Below, piece after piece: positions 35,241 to 48,556 of a stretch of DNA of 64,000 nucleotides. The notes under the pieces were generated by a model. The model ran no database searches. It was not told the DNA's origin and saw nothing but the letters and a program-made list of their open reading frames with translations. The position numbers and the translations under genes are program-made. This DNA is from Ignelater luminosus (taxonomy: Eukaryota > Arthropoda > Insecta > Coleoptera > Elateridae): NCBI GenBank assembly GCA_011009095.1, contig VTPC01000503.1:46720-110719 (forward strand), given 5' to 3'. Each line of letters begins with the position of its first letter. Positions within the stretch are counted from its first letter, which is position 1.

Positions 35241-37734
35241 GTTATACTTTTAGGTGAAAATTCCATCTTCAATTTTGATCCCTTCCGCTTGTAAAGAAAC
35301 TAAAATTTGGTTTGGCAGTTTTTGAAACTTTTAAATATAAACTTTAAGATACTTTTATCTTGAATAATGAATTTATCAAAATTAGAAATATTGAATGCAA
35401 AAGATATTTAAAATGTTCTTCTTTGAATTCCTCATAAAAAAGTCTATTTCTTTTGTTTCCTTTCTAACTTTCATTGCAGGATCTCTGTCGGTTTGAGCAC
35501 GACCACTAAGGTTATCACTTATCAGATCTAACCTCCTTGGATTTCTCTTTATGGAGTTACCTTAAATCAAAAATGTAAGAAACTCAACCTGACCTTTTGG
35601 TAATGAACTATTAAAACGTTACCATAGAAGTGGTAGTTCGTCAAGCTTAACCCAACAGAATTTGGTTCTTGTTAAAAGAGAGGATTCTGTAGATGTAGAA
35701 TGTTTTAGAACTATTAGAGCATACCCTCAGCGGTAATTTCTAAATAGCTATCGATGCTGTAAAAGTTAAACTAGCTCTAAGCAGGCTAACTACATCCATG
35801 AGTCTATATTCTTGAACACAATCTGATTAAAGCAAACAGAAATAGTGTGAAGTCTCAATCACTTTTACAGTTTGAAGCTTTTCGAAGGTGCTTAGAAACG
35901 CCCTTGAAGTGATTTTAACTCTGATACTGGATTCGTGAGATATTTGATGACCTTTGCAATATTTTAATCAAAGCCAGGTAATCAAATTGGGGTGAGAACG
36001 TATTTACGTTGGCAGCTGTATGTACTACTTTTGATAATTTAAGCTTTAGTGTCTAAATACATTTGGTAGCATTCATTAATATCAATTTCTGTTATATATT
36101 GCAGTGCAGGGAGATTTTTCAGCTAATTAGACATTATAACTTCGTGATAATACACTTACTACTGTTATGGCTTTTACATGTGAAAACTAATCTCAAATGC
36201 GAAGAGTTAATCTTTAATTTTCCAATCAGCGTTTGAATATTCAGGATTGTTACGTGCCAAAATGAACTTTTAAGACACAGGCTTATAATCAGCGTCTACA
36301 AGGCACGAAGAACTAAGTTCGCTGATACCCAGACTTGCAAACAGTCGAAGACGGCTAGGTTCGAAATGCTTACTTACCACTTACCACTATGGCTTCAGCC
36401 GGATAACAAGATTTAAAAGGACCATAGTCCTTCTTAAACCGGCAACAGCTTTACAAATACTTACTTAAACTTTCTGAAACAAAAACTTACTCAAGGCGTT
36501 AAACCGCCCTATACAGGAGTATTTTCAATTCACCCTGTATACATGTTTCTTTATTAAATTTGGAATAATTAAATCGAATCATCAAATCTTTTTCTTTGAA
36601 CCACTCAGTATATCAAGGTTTTTTGAGTTACCCGGTATATTCTTTACTAGTTAAATTTAATATAACTGGATCAAATTAATAAAGTGTTTGGGCGACTTCA
36701 GTATTTCCACTTAAACCAGTGCATACAAGTACAATAATAAGGCTGTCTTTTGAAACAACAAATCTACTATAAAATTAAAAAAGGAAATAAACGTTACATA
36801 CAAAACAAAAACGAAACAAAGCAAGTAAACAGGTGATTATACAAAGACATAAAACTTTATAAAATAAACGTCAATGGTCGTATTAAATTTTACTGCGCAG
36901 AATTCTGGCCAGCGACGTTCGAGGGGGAATCCCGGAACGCAAACTCCTGCGTGGACCCCGTCAACGTCCTATAAATAGCTTACGACTGCACTTAATGTTT
37001 TAACAAAAGAAATATCTGATTTCATTTAACAAGAATCGACAAGAAATTCATTCGTACGTACAAATTAAAAACAAGCGGAATAGTTATGATTGAAATAAAA
37101 CTTGTTCACATTACAAATTCACAATTGACGTTACTGAATTATAAATTCATTGTTCGTTAAAACAAATAATGAATTAGAACGAACACAACATCACAGCGAT
37201 TATACTAAAAAAAATAGTCGTCATATCTTTACATTCATACCAAGGAAAGATCTAATTTTTTTTCCACTGGGCAAGCTCTGAATGCACTTTGTTTACTTAG
37301 GCCAAACGAACGTAAGCAATGCGATATTAATTGGTGTTTACTAACCTTTAAATAGCTGTTAGTTAAACTTAACTCTGGATACCAACATGCATGTTTCATA
37401 ATTGCTGCAAAAGAAACCTATTCTTTATTACAACTTCTTTATGTTAACCAACATGTTCTAAGCTCCCCACAAAGGAAACTGCTGTCGAAAACGTTAGTGG
37501 TATCAATTACTGTAAATTTGTCTATAGTCGTTGCCTTTCTGCGAGAGACAGAAGTCGTATACGGTGTGGATGCATTTCTTAGCACTAAAGAGAAATATTC
37601 TTTTATGTGTCCAAAGGACTAGATTAAAATAAAATATTATCTAACCTCACTTTGTGAAATATCATATTCAATAAATCAAACTCAAATATTTATGGTTATC
37701 TTGTTACCAGGGCGATCTTCAGGTGACCTGATCT
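35241..37734. other. Non-coding stretch, likely repeat-derived in part
   Basis: No gene is seen. 36248 begins TGTTACGTGCC, a word seen at insect LTR starts, but no matching end or second LTR was found. An isolated CACCCTGTAT lies near 36532. 36915-36965 is a GC-rich patch with a small hairpin (ACGCA-AACTCC-TGCGT) inside an A-rich region. Confidence 0.35.
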
Positions 37735-38260
37735 TCATCCAATATGCCCAGTATACGGCGAATTTATGACCTCAATCTGTTCATTAATTAAAGGTATCTT
37801 GTGTTGTTGCTTGTAGATTTCAAAAGTCTCTAAAATTTTTAATTTGTATTTGTTGTGACCAAGCTGTAAATATTTTATGTTGTTTTGTGGGGTTATTGAG
37901 TGATTGTGTACCGGTAAGTGTTTGACGTAGTTTGAATTGTCTGGGTGTTTGTGTTTGCGAGAATATGCATATTTTTTATATCTAATATGGAACGTGGAGT
38001 TTAATTTGTAAATACCAGATTCTTTTTTCTTATGGTTTCCAGAAGTATGGCATTGATATGTTTTTCTGTCTTGTTTCGATGATATTTGAATTGTAGCGAG
38101 TGGCGTATGCTAATTGTTTTAAGGTTTGAAGTCTGTTTGCTGAGGTTGGTTTGGTTTAATGGTGGAATTAGTACTCTGTGTAATAATAATCTATAGGCTC
38201 CTAGTTTGTGTGTTGGTAGCAAGAATACTTAGTTTGTAATGCTATAATTGTGTGTTAGTT
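37735..38260 (-). mobile_element. Penelope-like element remnant (RT tail and GIY-YIG region)
   Basis: On the minus strand, 38222-38001 reads HKLGAYRLLLHRVLIPPL and then HSLQFKYHRNKTEKHINAIL, resembling the post-catalytic part of a Penelope-type reverse transcriptase. A frameshift near 38005 leads into GIYKLN, the GIY half of the endonuclease signature. The YIG half appears to be deleted, because RYKKYAYSRKHKHPDNSNYV follows almost at once. The frame then runs through VKHLPVHNHSI and LKILETFEIYKQQHKIPLIN to a TGA at 37735. This matches the known order of Penelope-like C-termini. The fragment is truncated and frame-shifted, hence inactive. Confidence 0.75.
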
Positions 38261-41200
38261 TTTAAATTTTTAATATGAAACCGAAACTTATTCATAATAT
38301 CAAATTAAGATACCCTCAGTAAAACGGAAGCAAAATACAAACTTTTTACAAAGGTCTAATTCAGAAATCTTCACTTCCAGATTACTATCTATGAAGATGT
38401 TGTCCAAAAATGATGAAATTGTACTTTTTTTGGATAAACCACCTTTTTGCAAATTTTTGACCAACCCACAGACTTAACATCTGCTGTCTGCATTGTACAA
38501 GGATTTATTTGCCTACTCATTTCTTCATATCATTGGTTGTCAACACTACATACTGACATGTCTGTCAATCATAAAGGAAGATGTGTCGATTTTACGACTT
38601 GAAAGACTATTTTAATTACAAAAAGAGATCTGTTGAAGAACGTAAATTAATAGATTTGGATTAAGAGGTAGTAGTTCTAATCAGAAAAGACTCTCAGTTG
38701 GTGACCAAAACTTGACTTCAGGATCTCCGATGTAGCTGCCATAGGTGCGTTCAAAAATAATCCAGAAAAAGTCGGTTTCTGGCATTTTGGTTTTAAGTAT
38801 ATAAAAGTACGAGATTGCCAAGATGAAAAACCGTCTATCGAGTGCTAGAAACTGGACGTTTCCAGCTAAAACAGTTAATGATTATAAGTATTCAAAGTAC
38901 GTACTGCCATAAGAATTATAGCTCTTGATTTAAATACGGTTTATCCAAAATTCTAGGATTGCTCAGAAAGAGTCGATTAAATTGGAAACAAAATGGCCAA
39001 TGAAGAGGAATATGGCAAAACGCCAAAGGCAGGCTAGAAGTAATGCGTACTTGATTTTGATCCCATTGAACAGCTCATTTTTATAAATACATAGTTATTA
39101 TTTCGTTTTTGAAAGTTGTTTTGGATAAAAACCAATTGGTACGCTTTTTTGCCGTTCCAAGAGCAACATGATTAGTCAATGGATGTAGGCTTTAAAGGTT
39201 TTAATAATAAAGTTATAGTGCTGATATAACTTAATTTTCTTGTAGATTTCATTCTTTTCTAACTTGGAAATTCAACCTGTGCGTTCTCTCATTGATACTT
39301 CTACTTTTTACGCCCAAAAGTACGACTAACTAGCTTGACGCGTATCTATGAATACGTGAAGAAAGAAGTTGTAGTCTTAATTTAATAAAACACGGCCAAT
39401 CACAGCCTTTAGTTTCTATTATTCATAAATGGATATCCAGCTCTATGAATTTGATTAGAGATATGCAGAGTTGAACAGTTTAGGAAGCGCCGATATTGAT
39501 ATCAATAACTCTTTTTGAACTCTCTAGTATGTACTGTAGATGTCGAAAAAACGGCAGCTCATAAAATTGTAAGTGTTGTATATGAAGGGGCCCTAGATGT
39601 CACCTTGGGAAGTGAAATAAAAGGTAAATAATGCCTTTAGTTATTCACACTTTTATAACCCCATTAGGACTGGAATGCACCTTACAGCGTGCACCCTTGA
39701 AATGAAATTCACGAAAATTGGATTTTTATGTCTTCTTATGTCTTTCCTTTCCCTCACGTGCGGTAGAGAACACTTGTAAAGATTGAAGAAAAAATCCGAA
39801 GTATTTACTTCTCGACTAACCTAGAGAATTTGGAATTACCTACGTTAAGTTCGTTGTGGGAAACGAAAACTTTATTAAACTCATAACTTGCTAGTTTTGT
39901 TAAACGCTACGTTTAGTTGTTAGGAACCAAAATGTTAGTGAATCGAATTCCTGTTTCATTATCATAATAGTCTTATTGTGAGTAATGAAGGTAATCTTTA
40001 CACAATAAGTAGAATAGCAGGTAGTGAATGGGATAAAATGGTGTAGTAGTTAGATGCAACAGTTGGTTTAATTCTATAACATGTTGAAAGGGTGTGTAAT
40101 TAATCACTTGCTTATTATTCCTTGTTTTCACACACTTTGTTGTATCGTGCAAACAATTTATCGAATTCTTTCTCCTGCCTTGTTTCCGAAACTTTAACAC
40201 GAATAATAGCGCCCAAGATTTCCACTGAATTCAAAACCAAACATTTCCATTTGGCTGATATTATTAAGGATTTATTTTATTAAATTCGTTTTTATGTTTT
40301 GAGCAAACGCAATGGTTGACCTTAGTTTCTAATGATTAACATGAACATTTATTCGATCCGTAGTATACTTCACCTACATAGCAAGTCATTCGTGTGTAAT
40401 AAAATTCTCCTGTGTATATTTGGCACTGTTCATGGATATTTTATTCAGGTAGAGCGTGTAAAATATGGAATGATTCTCTGCACGCGACCGGCGTACGATC
40501 TCTAAAAACCTGGTTTTCACCCTACGCATACATGCAGGAGCTTGTTTATTTGTGTCAATGCAGGAAGCAGGATACTTCCGAAATATTTATGCGCGCTTTA
40601 AGAGCTTAATATTATTAGCGTACAGCAAAGGAAATTCGCACTTAGATTTATTACACTAATATTAACTTACAAACTGACTTGATTAAGTAGATACATACTA
40701 CCTTTTCACGAATGAATTCTTTACTACCGTTAACTACACCAGGTCAAAAATAAAAGTCAATTTTCATTAATTCATTAGAGTAACTAAATATTTTTAATTT
40801 AAACCGAAACGGAAACTTTAGATCATAACAAAGTTTTAACGTAACCTTAATACATAATTGAGAATACACTACGGATACTTCGGTCCTGTGGTGTTTTTGG
40901 GCTAAACCAATTATGCAAATTTCCAGCATTCCTGGTAAGCTCAGCAAGCATTTAGGATCGTCTAGATGCAATTATAAATAGCTTCTACCGCAACCAAGCA
41001 AATGGAATATAATTTCTTTTGAGTAGAGTCACCCTTGCAAGATTATATTTGATTCTAGGGATAATTTAATGGGAAAACTATTTAGGTACACTGCTTTAAA
41101 TGCAAATTTTATTATATCTATATTCACAGTTATTAAGTTAGCAAAACTTGAAGAAAAACCTAATGCTTTAACAGTGAGACTCGTCTTTATCATAGTTTAT

Positions 41201-41512
41201 TTAATTTCTAATAACTTGCTCGAATTCGTTTTTATTTTTTCTGTTTTGCCTTTTTTTGTATAAACTCTTTTAGAATTTAATTCACTTGTCAAAAGTCCTA
41301 TGTCTTTGTAATAAATGTCTCTTACTATAGCTATAAGTATACATCATTACAAACGTTAACTATAGTTTTAAGTGACAACTATATTATAGAGGTTTGTGTA
41401 ACCATGAAGATTTACAAATTGCAAAAAAAACAAGAATTTCTTTCGAATTGATAGTATTTTGTTTTTTCCAACAGATATGTCGTATCTGATAATCGGCTGG
41501 TCATATCGATTG
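38261..41512. other. Non-coding stretch
   Basis: No gene or element end was recognised. Open frames are at most 75 codons and featureless. Confidence 0.45.
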
Positions 41513-41740
41513 TTAGGGGTGGTGACCCGCTGGAGGGCGTAGCCCGTACGTGTTTAGCTCTCTTAAGAAGATTAATGGAAGATGAAGCCTGACCTGACCT
41601 ATCTTAAAAGGCCCGTGGTAGGATATAGCCCGATCCACGTTTGTTTTCATATCTGTTAAGAAGGTTAATGGAGGGCGAAATCTGACCGTAGGCCACCACA
41701 GGTGACTTTTGGATGGCACATCTCGACTCGTTTTCAAGCA
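41513..41740. repeat. Tandem units of a roughly 100-bp dispersed repeat, locus 1
   Basis: Two units share the core TTAAGAAG(A/G)TTAATGGA followed by AAGCCTGAC- or AAATCTGAC-like text and CCCG..ACGTGTTT-like text. The same core and the phrase GGCCACC-(N)-GGTG recur twice at 47930-48125. On the minus strand both loci keep a similar peptide (SHLWWPTVRFRPPLTFL here, SHLRWPKIGFHYPLTFLKKL there), so a short coding ancestor is possible. Confidence 0.6.
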
Positions 41741-43160
41741 AAGGTTTAGAGTTGTTCTTCCACTTAACCCGAGTATTTAAATAACATATTAATATTTATT
41801 CCACAAACTTTATTAACATTATTATTTTGGATTTTTACACACTACACACTATTTTATTTTGTTTATATAAATAGCAGAACCTGTTGCTGAATTGGACCAA
41901 CCCTAATACGGACAGATGTAACGCATCATTTACATTGTACACAACAAGGAGGCAAAGCAACCAACTTTGTCCGCACAGTAAATCGTACCAGATCTGTCTC
42001 CAGTTACTTAGCGACAATTTCATACAGATTTCAACACTTGCAGCGATATTTGTCGTATAAACGTATTTATTTACTTTAAATGCGACAGTTTATCTCATTA
42101 TACACTGTATGCAACTCTTGTCAACTGTCAGTTGCCATTATTGTCGATATGTCGCTATGTAACTTTTATGCAACTAACGCCTAGTGTAACGGGAATACCA
42201 ATCAGCTAAATAGTGACAAACATACATCATGATTTCAAGCACGCATTATATCTTGACAATCGTAAGATACAAACCGCTAAATATTTGTAACAAAAGAATC
42301 AATCTATAGACTACTAGTAATCGATAAATTGGTTTAGTCAACAATAACACCAAAAAATCAAACTTGACACTAATTCCACCACAAAAAAGTGTGCACCGGC
42401 AAAACAAAGCATCATTTGAATCCCAGAAATTCTTCTCGACGCACTTATTAAATTTATACTTCAGACAGCAAACGGTCTTCGACGACTTTTTCTCTTAGCT
42501 GCTACTTACTTAAACCCTTTGTAGCGTGTAGCCTCATTCACGACAACCCTTACTCGGCTGCTGTGGAATATTAGTGACTAACGAACCAATGCAAGTTTAC
42601 TGATTTTTAATATGAGATTCTAAGAATCTAACTACTTCTTGTGATTGGCCTTTGGGGTTGAGCGTCTACGACGCTGTGAAACAGAACCGCACTAAGAGTA
42701 TATAGTGCATTTTAGTGCAGTTTACATTTACATCTTTGCTGCAACTTTACCAAGGAGAAGACTGTAAATTGGTCAACAAATTCCAAACACCCTGTATATA
42801 TCGGTGTTTTGAAAATACATGCCACAGCTTACTCAGCTTACTTCATTGGAATAATTTGAAAAGAGTATTTGGAATATAAATTTTTGAGAAAAGTTTGTCT
42901 ATAATTTCTCGAACTCTACATCCCTGATGGCGATCAGTTACAAAAATTTGTTGAATGATACAGGTATCAAAGTGCAGAAAAGTGCACGTCAGTATAAAAC
43001 GTTACTTTTGGATATGCTAACAAATGAAAGAAACTAATAAAGCTTCTACTGCAGAAAATTTTGTAAAATTTAATTTTATTGGAAAGTGACACATTCTACG
43101 AAAAAGGCAAAAGAATAGAATTTTTGCCGAGCGATGTCCGTTAATTTAAATGACAACAGA
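41741..43160. other. Non-coding stretch
   Basis: No gene is seen. An orphan CACCCTGTATATA end-word lies near 42790. The A-rich plus strand resembles other repeat-derived tracts of the window. Confidence 0.4.
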
Positions 43161-43385
43161 ATTTCTATTTTCTTGTATCTTGCTAATATTAAAATAAAAT
43201 AAAATAAAGATAAATATCTCACATATAATCGACCGGCGGCGACGCCCAAACAACCTCGCGACCAAGTCTCCTGATATTCTGTTTCCTTGTACCTTGCTAA
43301 CCTCAAAATAAAAAAAAATAAAAATAAATATTTTGCACCCAAACGGCGGCTTCCAAACGACCTCGTGCACAAACGTCCTAGATCC
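43161..43385. repeat. Tandem duplication of about 110 bp
   Basis: Unit 1 (43161-43273) and unit 2 (43274-43385) both read TTTC(C)TTGTA(T/C)CTTGCTAA, an AAATAAA-rich run, AAATAT, then a CGGCGGC-containing GC-rich block and ACCTCG. An open minus-strand frame spans both (43076-43387), giving two copies of a 36-residue motif of the type FILRLARYKE, but no known protein is matched. Confidence 0.65.
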
Positions 43386-43747
43386 ATTTTCTCAGTGAGA
43401 CTATCACTTTAATATGTTACGTTGTTTCCGAGACACTTAAAACCAAGACATTTTAAGTTACGCCATCTGGCTTCTGCATTTCTGGACTGGCATTTACGGA
43501 TGTTTTAAATTCTTTTAATGAGAATGGGTGACCAAATGGTAATGACAGTCACTTTACAGATGGCCTGCCCGGATTCGATCTCTAACAGAGTATACTTGGA
43601 ATTTTCCAAAAACAATGTATACTGTCTCGGTACTACAATAACAACCTAAAACGCATCGAGGCGGTTCCAAGTGGTTAACTACCAGTGCGGGGCAAAAGAT
43701 CTACTGACGTAGTTCCACAGCGATTAACTAATTAAGATAATCGTTGC
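43386..43747. other. Non-coding stretch before the LINE
   Basis: 43530-43590 has a tRNA-like tail (GGATTCGATCTC) and a TGGTAATGAC word that recall a tRNA-derived SINE promoter, but no acceptor stem forms. It may be the upstream part of the adjacent LINE. Confidence 0.3.
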
Positions 43748-45230
43748 ATGGGACAAAGTAGTTGTATAGAAGGGTTGTTGTCCAGCTCAGATATGGATAA
43801 TATCGGTCCAGTTATTTTGGAGGATGAAATAATTGCTGCAATGAGGGATGTGAAAGATGGTAAGGCTGCTGGTGTTGATGATATACCAGTGGACCTGTTG
43901 AAGTGCTTACAGGACGAAAGTTTGAGAGAGTTAACTGCCTTGTGCAATAATATATATCAGAGTGGGGAATGGACAAAGGAGTTTATGAGGACTGTAATGA
44001 TACCACTGGCAAAGAAGAATGGCGCAAAGAGGTGTGGGGAACACAAAACGATAAGTCTGATGGTGCATGCAGCAAAGATATTGTTAAGAGTACTCAACAG
44101 GAGACTGGTAAAGAAGATGGAGGAGGTGATACTTGAGGAACAGTTTAGATTTAGAAAAGCAGTGGGAATGAGAGATGCAATTGGGGCGGTAAGAACAACT
44201 GGAGAAAGATATGTAGAAAAGAGAAAAAATCTGAGCATTTGCTTTGTAGACTTAGATAAAGCTTTTGATTGTGTACTGTGGGAAAAGCTAATGGAAATAT
44301 TGAAAGATAAAGGAGTAGATTGGAGAGATAGAAGACTGATTATAAATTTGTGTATGAGATAGGAAGTAGCCATGGAGATTGAAGAAAATACGACAGATTG
44401 GTTCGAAGTTGGTAAAGAAACAAGACAGGGCTGCTGTCTTTCTCCTACTCTTTTCAACACGTTGAGGAAATGGCGGCTGAATGCTGGAGAAGAAATGTTG
44501 GAATTAAAGGAAGAAGAATTGCATAATCTGGTTTGCTGACTACAAGATCTTGTTTGCACAAAGTACAGAGGAGTTGATAGAAGTGTTGAAACAGCATGAA
44601 ATAATGGAAGGGGAATACGGGTTAAGGATAAATCGTAAGAAAAACAAAGTAATGCGAATAGGCGAAGATGAAAACATGGAGGTTTACGTCAAGGGAGAAA
44701 AGTTACAGCAGGTAATGAGGTATAAATATGTAGGAACAGAAATTCCAAGCAACTGGAGGAGTTTTGCTGAGATAAAGATAAGAACTGAAATGGCGAAACA
44801 GGCGTATGAGAAGAGGAGTATGATTTTGAAAAGTAAGCTGAAGTTGGAACTGGGGAAGAGAATAGCAAAATGCTTTGTATGGAGCGTAATGTTGTAGGGG
44901 TGTGAGACGTGGACTCCGATGAAGAAGGATACAAAAAGAGTAGAAGCGCTGGAGATGTGGATCTGGAGAAGGATGCTAAGCTTCAAGTGGAAGGGTAAAA
45001 TTAGGAATAAGGAAGTTCTGAGAAGAGTTGGAAAGCAAAGATCAAAGGATTGTTTGATGAGAGATGCGTTGGAAGGGAGTGTAGAATGAAGTGGTAGCGG
45101 GGAAGAAGGACAAAGATGGTGGACGATGTGAAAAGTGGATAGAGTTATAGTGAGATGAAGAGATTGGCTCAGAATAGAGAAAAGTGGAGAGAACGCACGG
45201 GACCTGCATGGGCAGAATACGTATGATGAT
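43748..45230 (+). mobile_element. RTE-like LINE, reverse transcriptase pseudogene
   Basis: An open frame of 204 codons (43748-44362) begins in the fingers of the reverse transcriptase (GKAAGVDDIPVDLLKCL). It includes EEQFRFRKAVGMRDAIGAVR and the palm motif FVDLDKAFDCVLWEKLME. After a TAG and frame breaks come GKETRQGCCLSPTLFN and a damaged catalytic box (WFADYKILFAQS instead of FADD). A frame at 44550-44897 encodes the thumb (LRINRKKNKVMRIG, KRIAKCFVWSVML). Further fragments reach about 45230 with CETWTPMKKDTKRVEALEMW and a terminal KWRERTGPAWAEYV. The order and wording match a common insect RTE-like family. No endonuclease domain precedes it, so it is 5'-truncated and dead. It lies in the same orientation as MCU. 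Confidence 0.88.
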
Positions 45231-47929
45231 TATGAAGAGGTTGATAAGAAGGATCTCTAAAGGCCCGTTTGCTAGGAACAGTAAGCCTCCCATACTGCTA
45301 TTTACTTATACATGTGAGTATTACACTCTCTGTAAGTAGCGGCGCGTATTTTTGAAACATTCCGTATATTGTCAGAGCCTTTTACAGCCTTGAAGAATCG
45401 TGATTCATTCAAATCTTCGTCTAGTCTCGAACTGAATGATTCTGAGTCACTGAGACCTAAATCTTACTCTTCAGAAGTGAACGTTTCTTTTGCGTCTATT
45501 TTGATTAACTTAAATGAGTATTGGTCAATTTGATATGGAATTAATTTAAGATTGTAAGGAGGATATCAGAGTTATTTAGTAAATTTCTAATTGACAAATT
45601 ATCCTTTGCCTACAACCAAGAATACCGACTGACTAGTTCGGTGCATTTACGTATAAATAATGTTGAAGCTTTTTGCTTTACATAGTTAAACTTTTTTAGC
45701 AAACCCATCAAATTTAAATTTATCGTTCTTTTGTGAGAGGTAGATTTTTGTAGAGGATTTTTGTATTTGATTTGTTTTCACCTACTGCTTTTATGTACAC
45801 TATATTCGTTCAATAAGAAGGTAGACGTAGATAACTAATTACTGAGAGAGTAGTACATTCTATGCAGGATCTTCTGGGATAATTGCACTGTTTTTTAGTT
45901 GCATCTAGTTTAACGAGCTTTGAACTCTCAGTAAGTAAACCTTAATTTCCTTCGTTACGATGAAAACTGGTCTGGACATATGGTACCCATATAGAACTTG
46001 ATTTTACTGGAGTATAAATCCCGTCCCTTCCGATTTGGCAAAGTTTCCTCCGTATGCCCTTCATTAAAATTAAGCTGCGCTATTCGAAAACTTTTGTCGG
46101 AATGCTTTTTCTGCAGATCGTTTTAGAGGTATTTAAATTTTTGGTTTACGAGTAGTCGCTCATGAAGTTAGTTAAATATTATTTAGGTCATATTAAAATT
46201 CTAAGTTTGTAATTCATTTTTATTTTACTGTTGGTAGAATTCTAAAAGTCTACATATATTCTAAATTTATGTTGTTTGTTTCTACAACTAACATTAGTAG
46301 CTTTAATTATTTAGTATCAAAAATGTCCCAACTGCTAGGCACGTAAAAGAACTTTTCTACCCTTATATTTTCCATTCCACAACGTTGCAGCATGCTTGGC
46401 CTAAAAGAAATTGGAATTCTGCCAACGCATTAAGGTGATGATTGAAATTCAACTACCCGCATTTATTACTGTTTACGGTCATCAAGCGTACAAATATAAC
46501 GATAACCGACCACGTTATCAAAGTAAAGAACGAAAGCCAGTTCATTATACAATTTTATTTAGTTAAAAAATAATTTCCAAAATAAATCGCCCAGGAAAAC
46601 CATTTACATGCAAATTGTTTGAAAACATGTCAGTATTCATAATTGATTTGTTTCTATGCTTATCGATAGATGTCTGCTTCGATTTTCTAGTCTACTGATT
46701 AGTATTTGCATTTTGATAGAATTTTTCGTAGGGTAGAATTAAATTAAAATAGTTTTGCATGATTTTTATCTTTTTTTTTCTTGAAAGAAAATTTACATTA
46801 TGATACCTGGAGTGTGCTATTGCATTGTTAGCGAAAAGTTGAATTAATTTGTTTTAAACCAATAGACTAGATTGAATTCTTGAACCAATGCAAATCAACA
46901 AGTTAATTACACGTTAGGATTTATGAACGTTTGTGCTTTTCTTTTTTCTGTTCGAAACCATGCAAACGAATTAAATACTTGTGAGTTACCATTAAGATGA
47001 ATTCTAAGCATCTAAGGCTTTTAGGGTTTGTGCTTGTCATTGATTAAATTAAATTTGCTTTTCTGTTGATTTTCTCTTCAAATAATACAGAATCTAATTG
47101 CTTTATAGAGATAGATGACAGAAGAATAATTCGTTTCGAGTTTGTTAAACTAACAGCTCGCAAATTATCTGGTTATTGTAAGAAAATAGTCTTGTCGTCA
47201 AGATGTCTTACTGCAATAATTAACGTGTAATATGAAACTAAATCTTGTTGAATTATCATGAAAACCGTCAAATTTAGGTACATCAATAGTCGGTAGTTTT
47301 ACTCGGATAACTACTAATTTGATTTGCAGTTGTAGAAGCTGAGAAACGCTATTCGGTGTAATTAGTGCTGAAGCTCGCATTACCGAATGTAGCCGACAAT
47401 AATTATCAGGATTATTCTGGAACTCTTACCATTCTCCATCATCTCGCATCTTTGAATCAAAATTGCTTTGAACGTTAATTTGTCTCTAACATCCCCAAAC
47501 TCACTTCAACTGAATTTAATTCGTTTAATTGTAAATGAATTTCAAAATCTTGTGCGAACGTTTAAAACTACAAACCGATTAAAAGAAAAAATCCAGAGTT
47601 TGGTTTGCTGCTTCTAAAAAGTTTTATCATTTTAATTAGTTCTTTCTTCAGTCTGCATTTTCAGTAATATTCCTGAGTAAAAGACCTCTAAATTGTACAC
47701 GATAAAGTTACGTTAAATAAAAAAGTATTGACTTTTCTCTTTTACCAACTGCCATCTTCGCTTGATAACATTTTTTTAATAAATTCTGGACATCTTCAAG
47801 TATTAGAAATCTCTAGATTAAAGTGCTGGGAATGAATAAAGTGGAAGAATGACTTTCAGAGGATCGTCTTTTGTTTTTTCACAGATCTTTCGTATTATCT
47901 CAAGAATGACTGGTTCTGTTTAGTTTGAG
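45231..47929. other. Non-coding stretch
   Basis: AT-rich and without credible coding frames or recognisable element ends. Confidence 0.5.
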
Positions 47930-48125
47930 ACCTGGAGTGGTAGCTTAACTCTAACCTTGTTTCTTTTAACTTTTTTAAGAAGGTTAATGGATAGTGAAAC
48001 CCAATTTTGGGCCACCGGAGGTGGCTCGTAGCCGACTCTTGTTCCTTTTCAACTATTTTAAGAAGATTTAATGAGGGCAAAGCCAGACTTTCAGCCAGGG
48101 GAGGAAGGCATAATCCGATCGGTCT
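47930..48125. repeat. Tandem units of the roughly 100-bp dispersed repeat, locus 2
   Basis: Two units with TTTTAAGAAG(G)TTTAATG(G/A)-type cores, the phrase GGGCCACCGGAGGTGGC and GCCGACTCTTGTT. They match the pair at 41513-41740 in order and orientation. Confidence 0.6.
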
Positions 48126-48450
48126 GTAAGCAAAAATGACCTCTTTCCCAAAAGGGGGTGGTTGAAGAACAGAAGCGCTGTTTGTAGCTAGGGCCGCGAA
48201 GCGGACAGAGGGAAGACCTAGAGGTAGTACGAAGGAGCAGAGCGGAGCTGCGATAGCTCTAGTAAGATTTCCTGCTCTCTGCCTTTTCTATAAATGTACG
48301 AACTGACTGATTTATTTTGATTTAAATAAATTGTTTGCAGTTTAATTTAAAGTATAGCATTGACTTTCAGAACGACAACAGTTATTAATACTGACGTGGA
48401 CTGCGTTTGAACAGAATGCTACTAAGATTATATCTACAACAAAGTTCAAA

Positions 48451-48470
48451 GTAGTAGTAGTAGTAGTATT
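48451..48470 (+). repeat. TAG trinucleotide microsatellite
   Basis: A short AGT/TAG run of six or so units, uninterrupted. Confidence 0.8.
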
Positions 48471-48556
48471 GCACTGCACCAAGAGAATAATTTCGAAAGG
48501 TCACTGCTTACCCATCTACTTGAATTGGGCTTTAAGGCATGCTCAGATAAAGTATA

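Noticed and set aside
36248..36520. Possible LTR start TGTTACGTGCC
   Set aside because: No matching 3' end, second LTR, primer-binding site or target duplication was found.
43530..43590. tRNA-like box A/box B words
   Set aside because: No cloverleaf can be formed. It may be SINE or LINE leader sequence.
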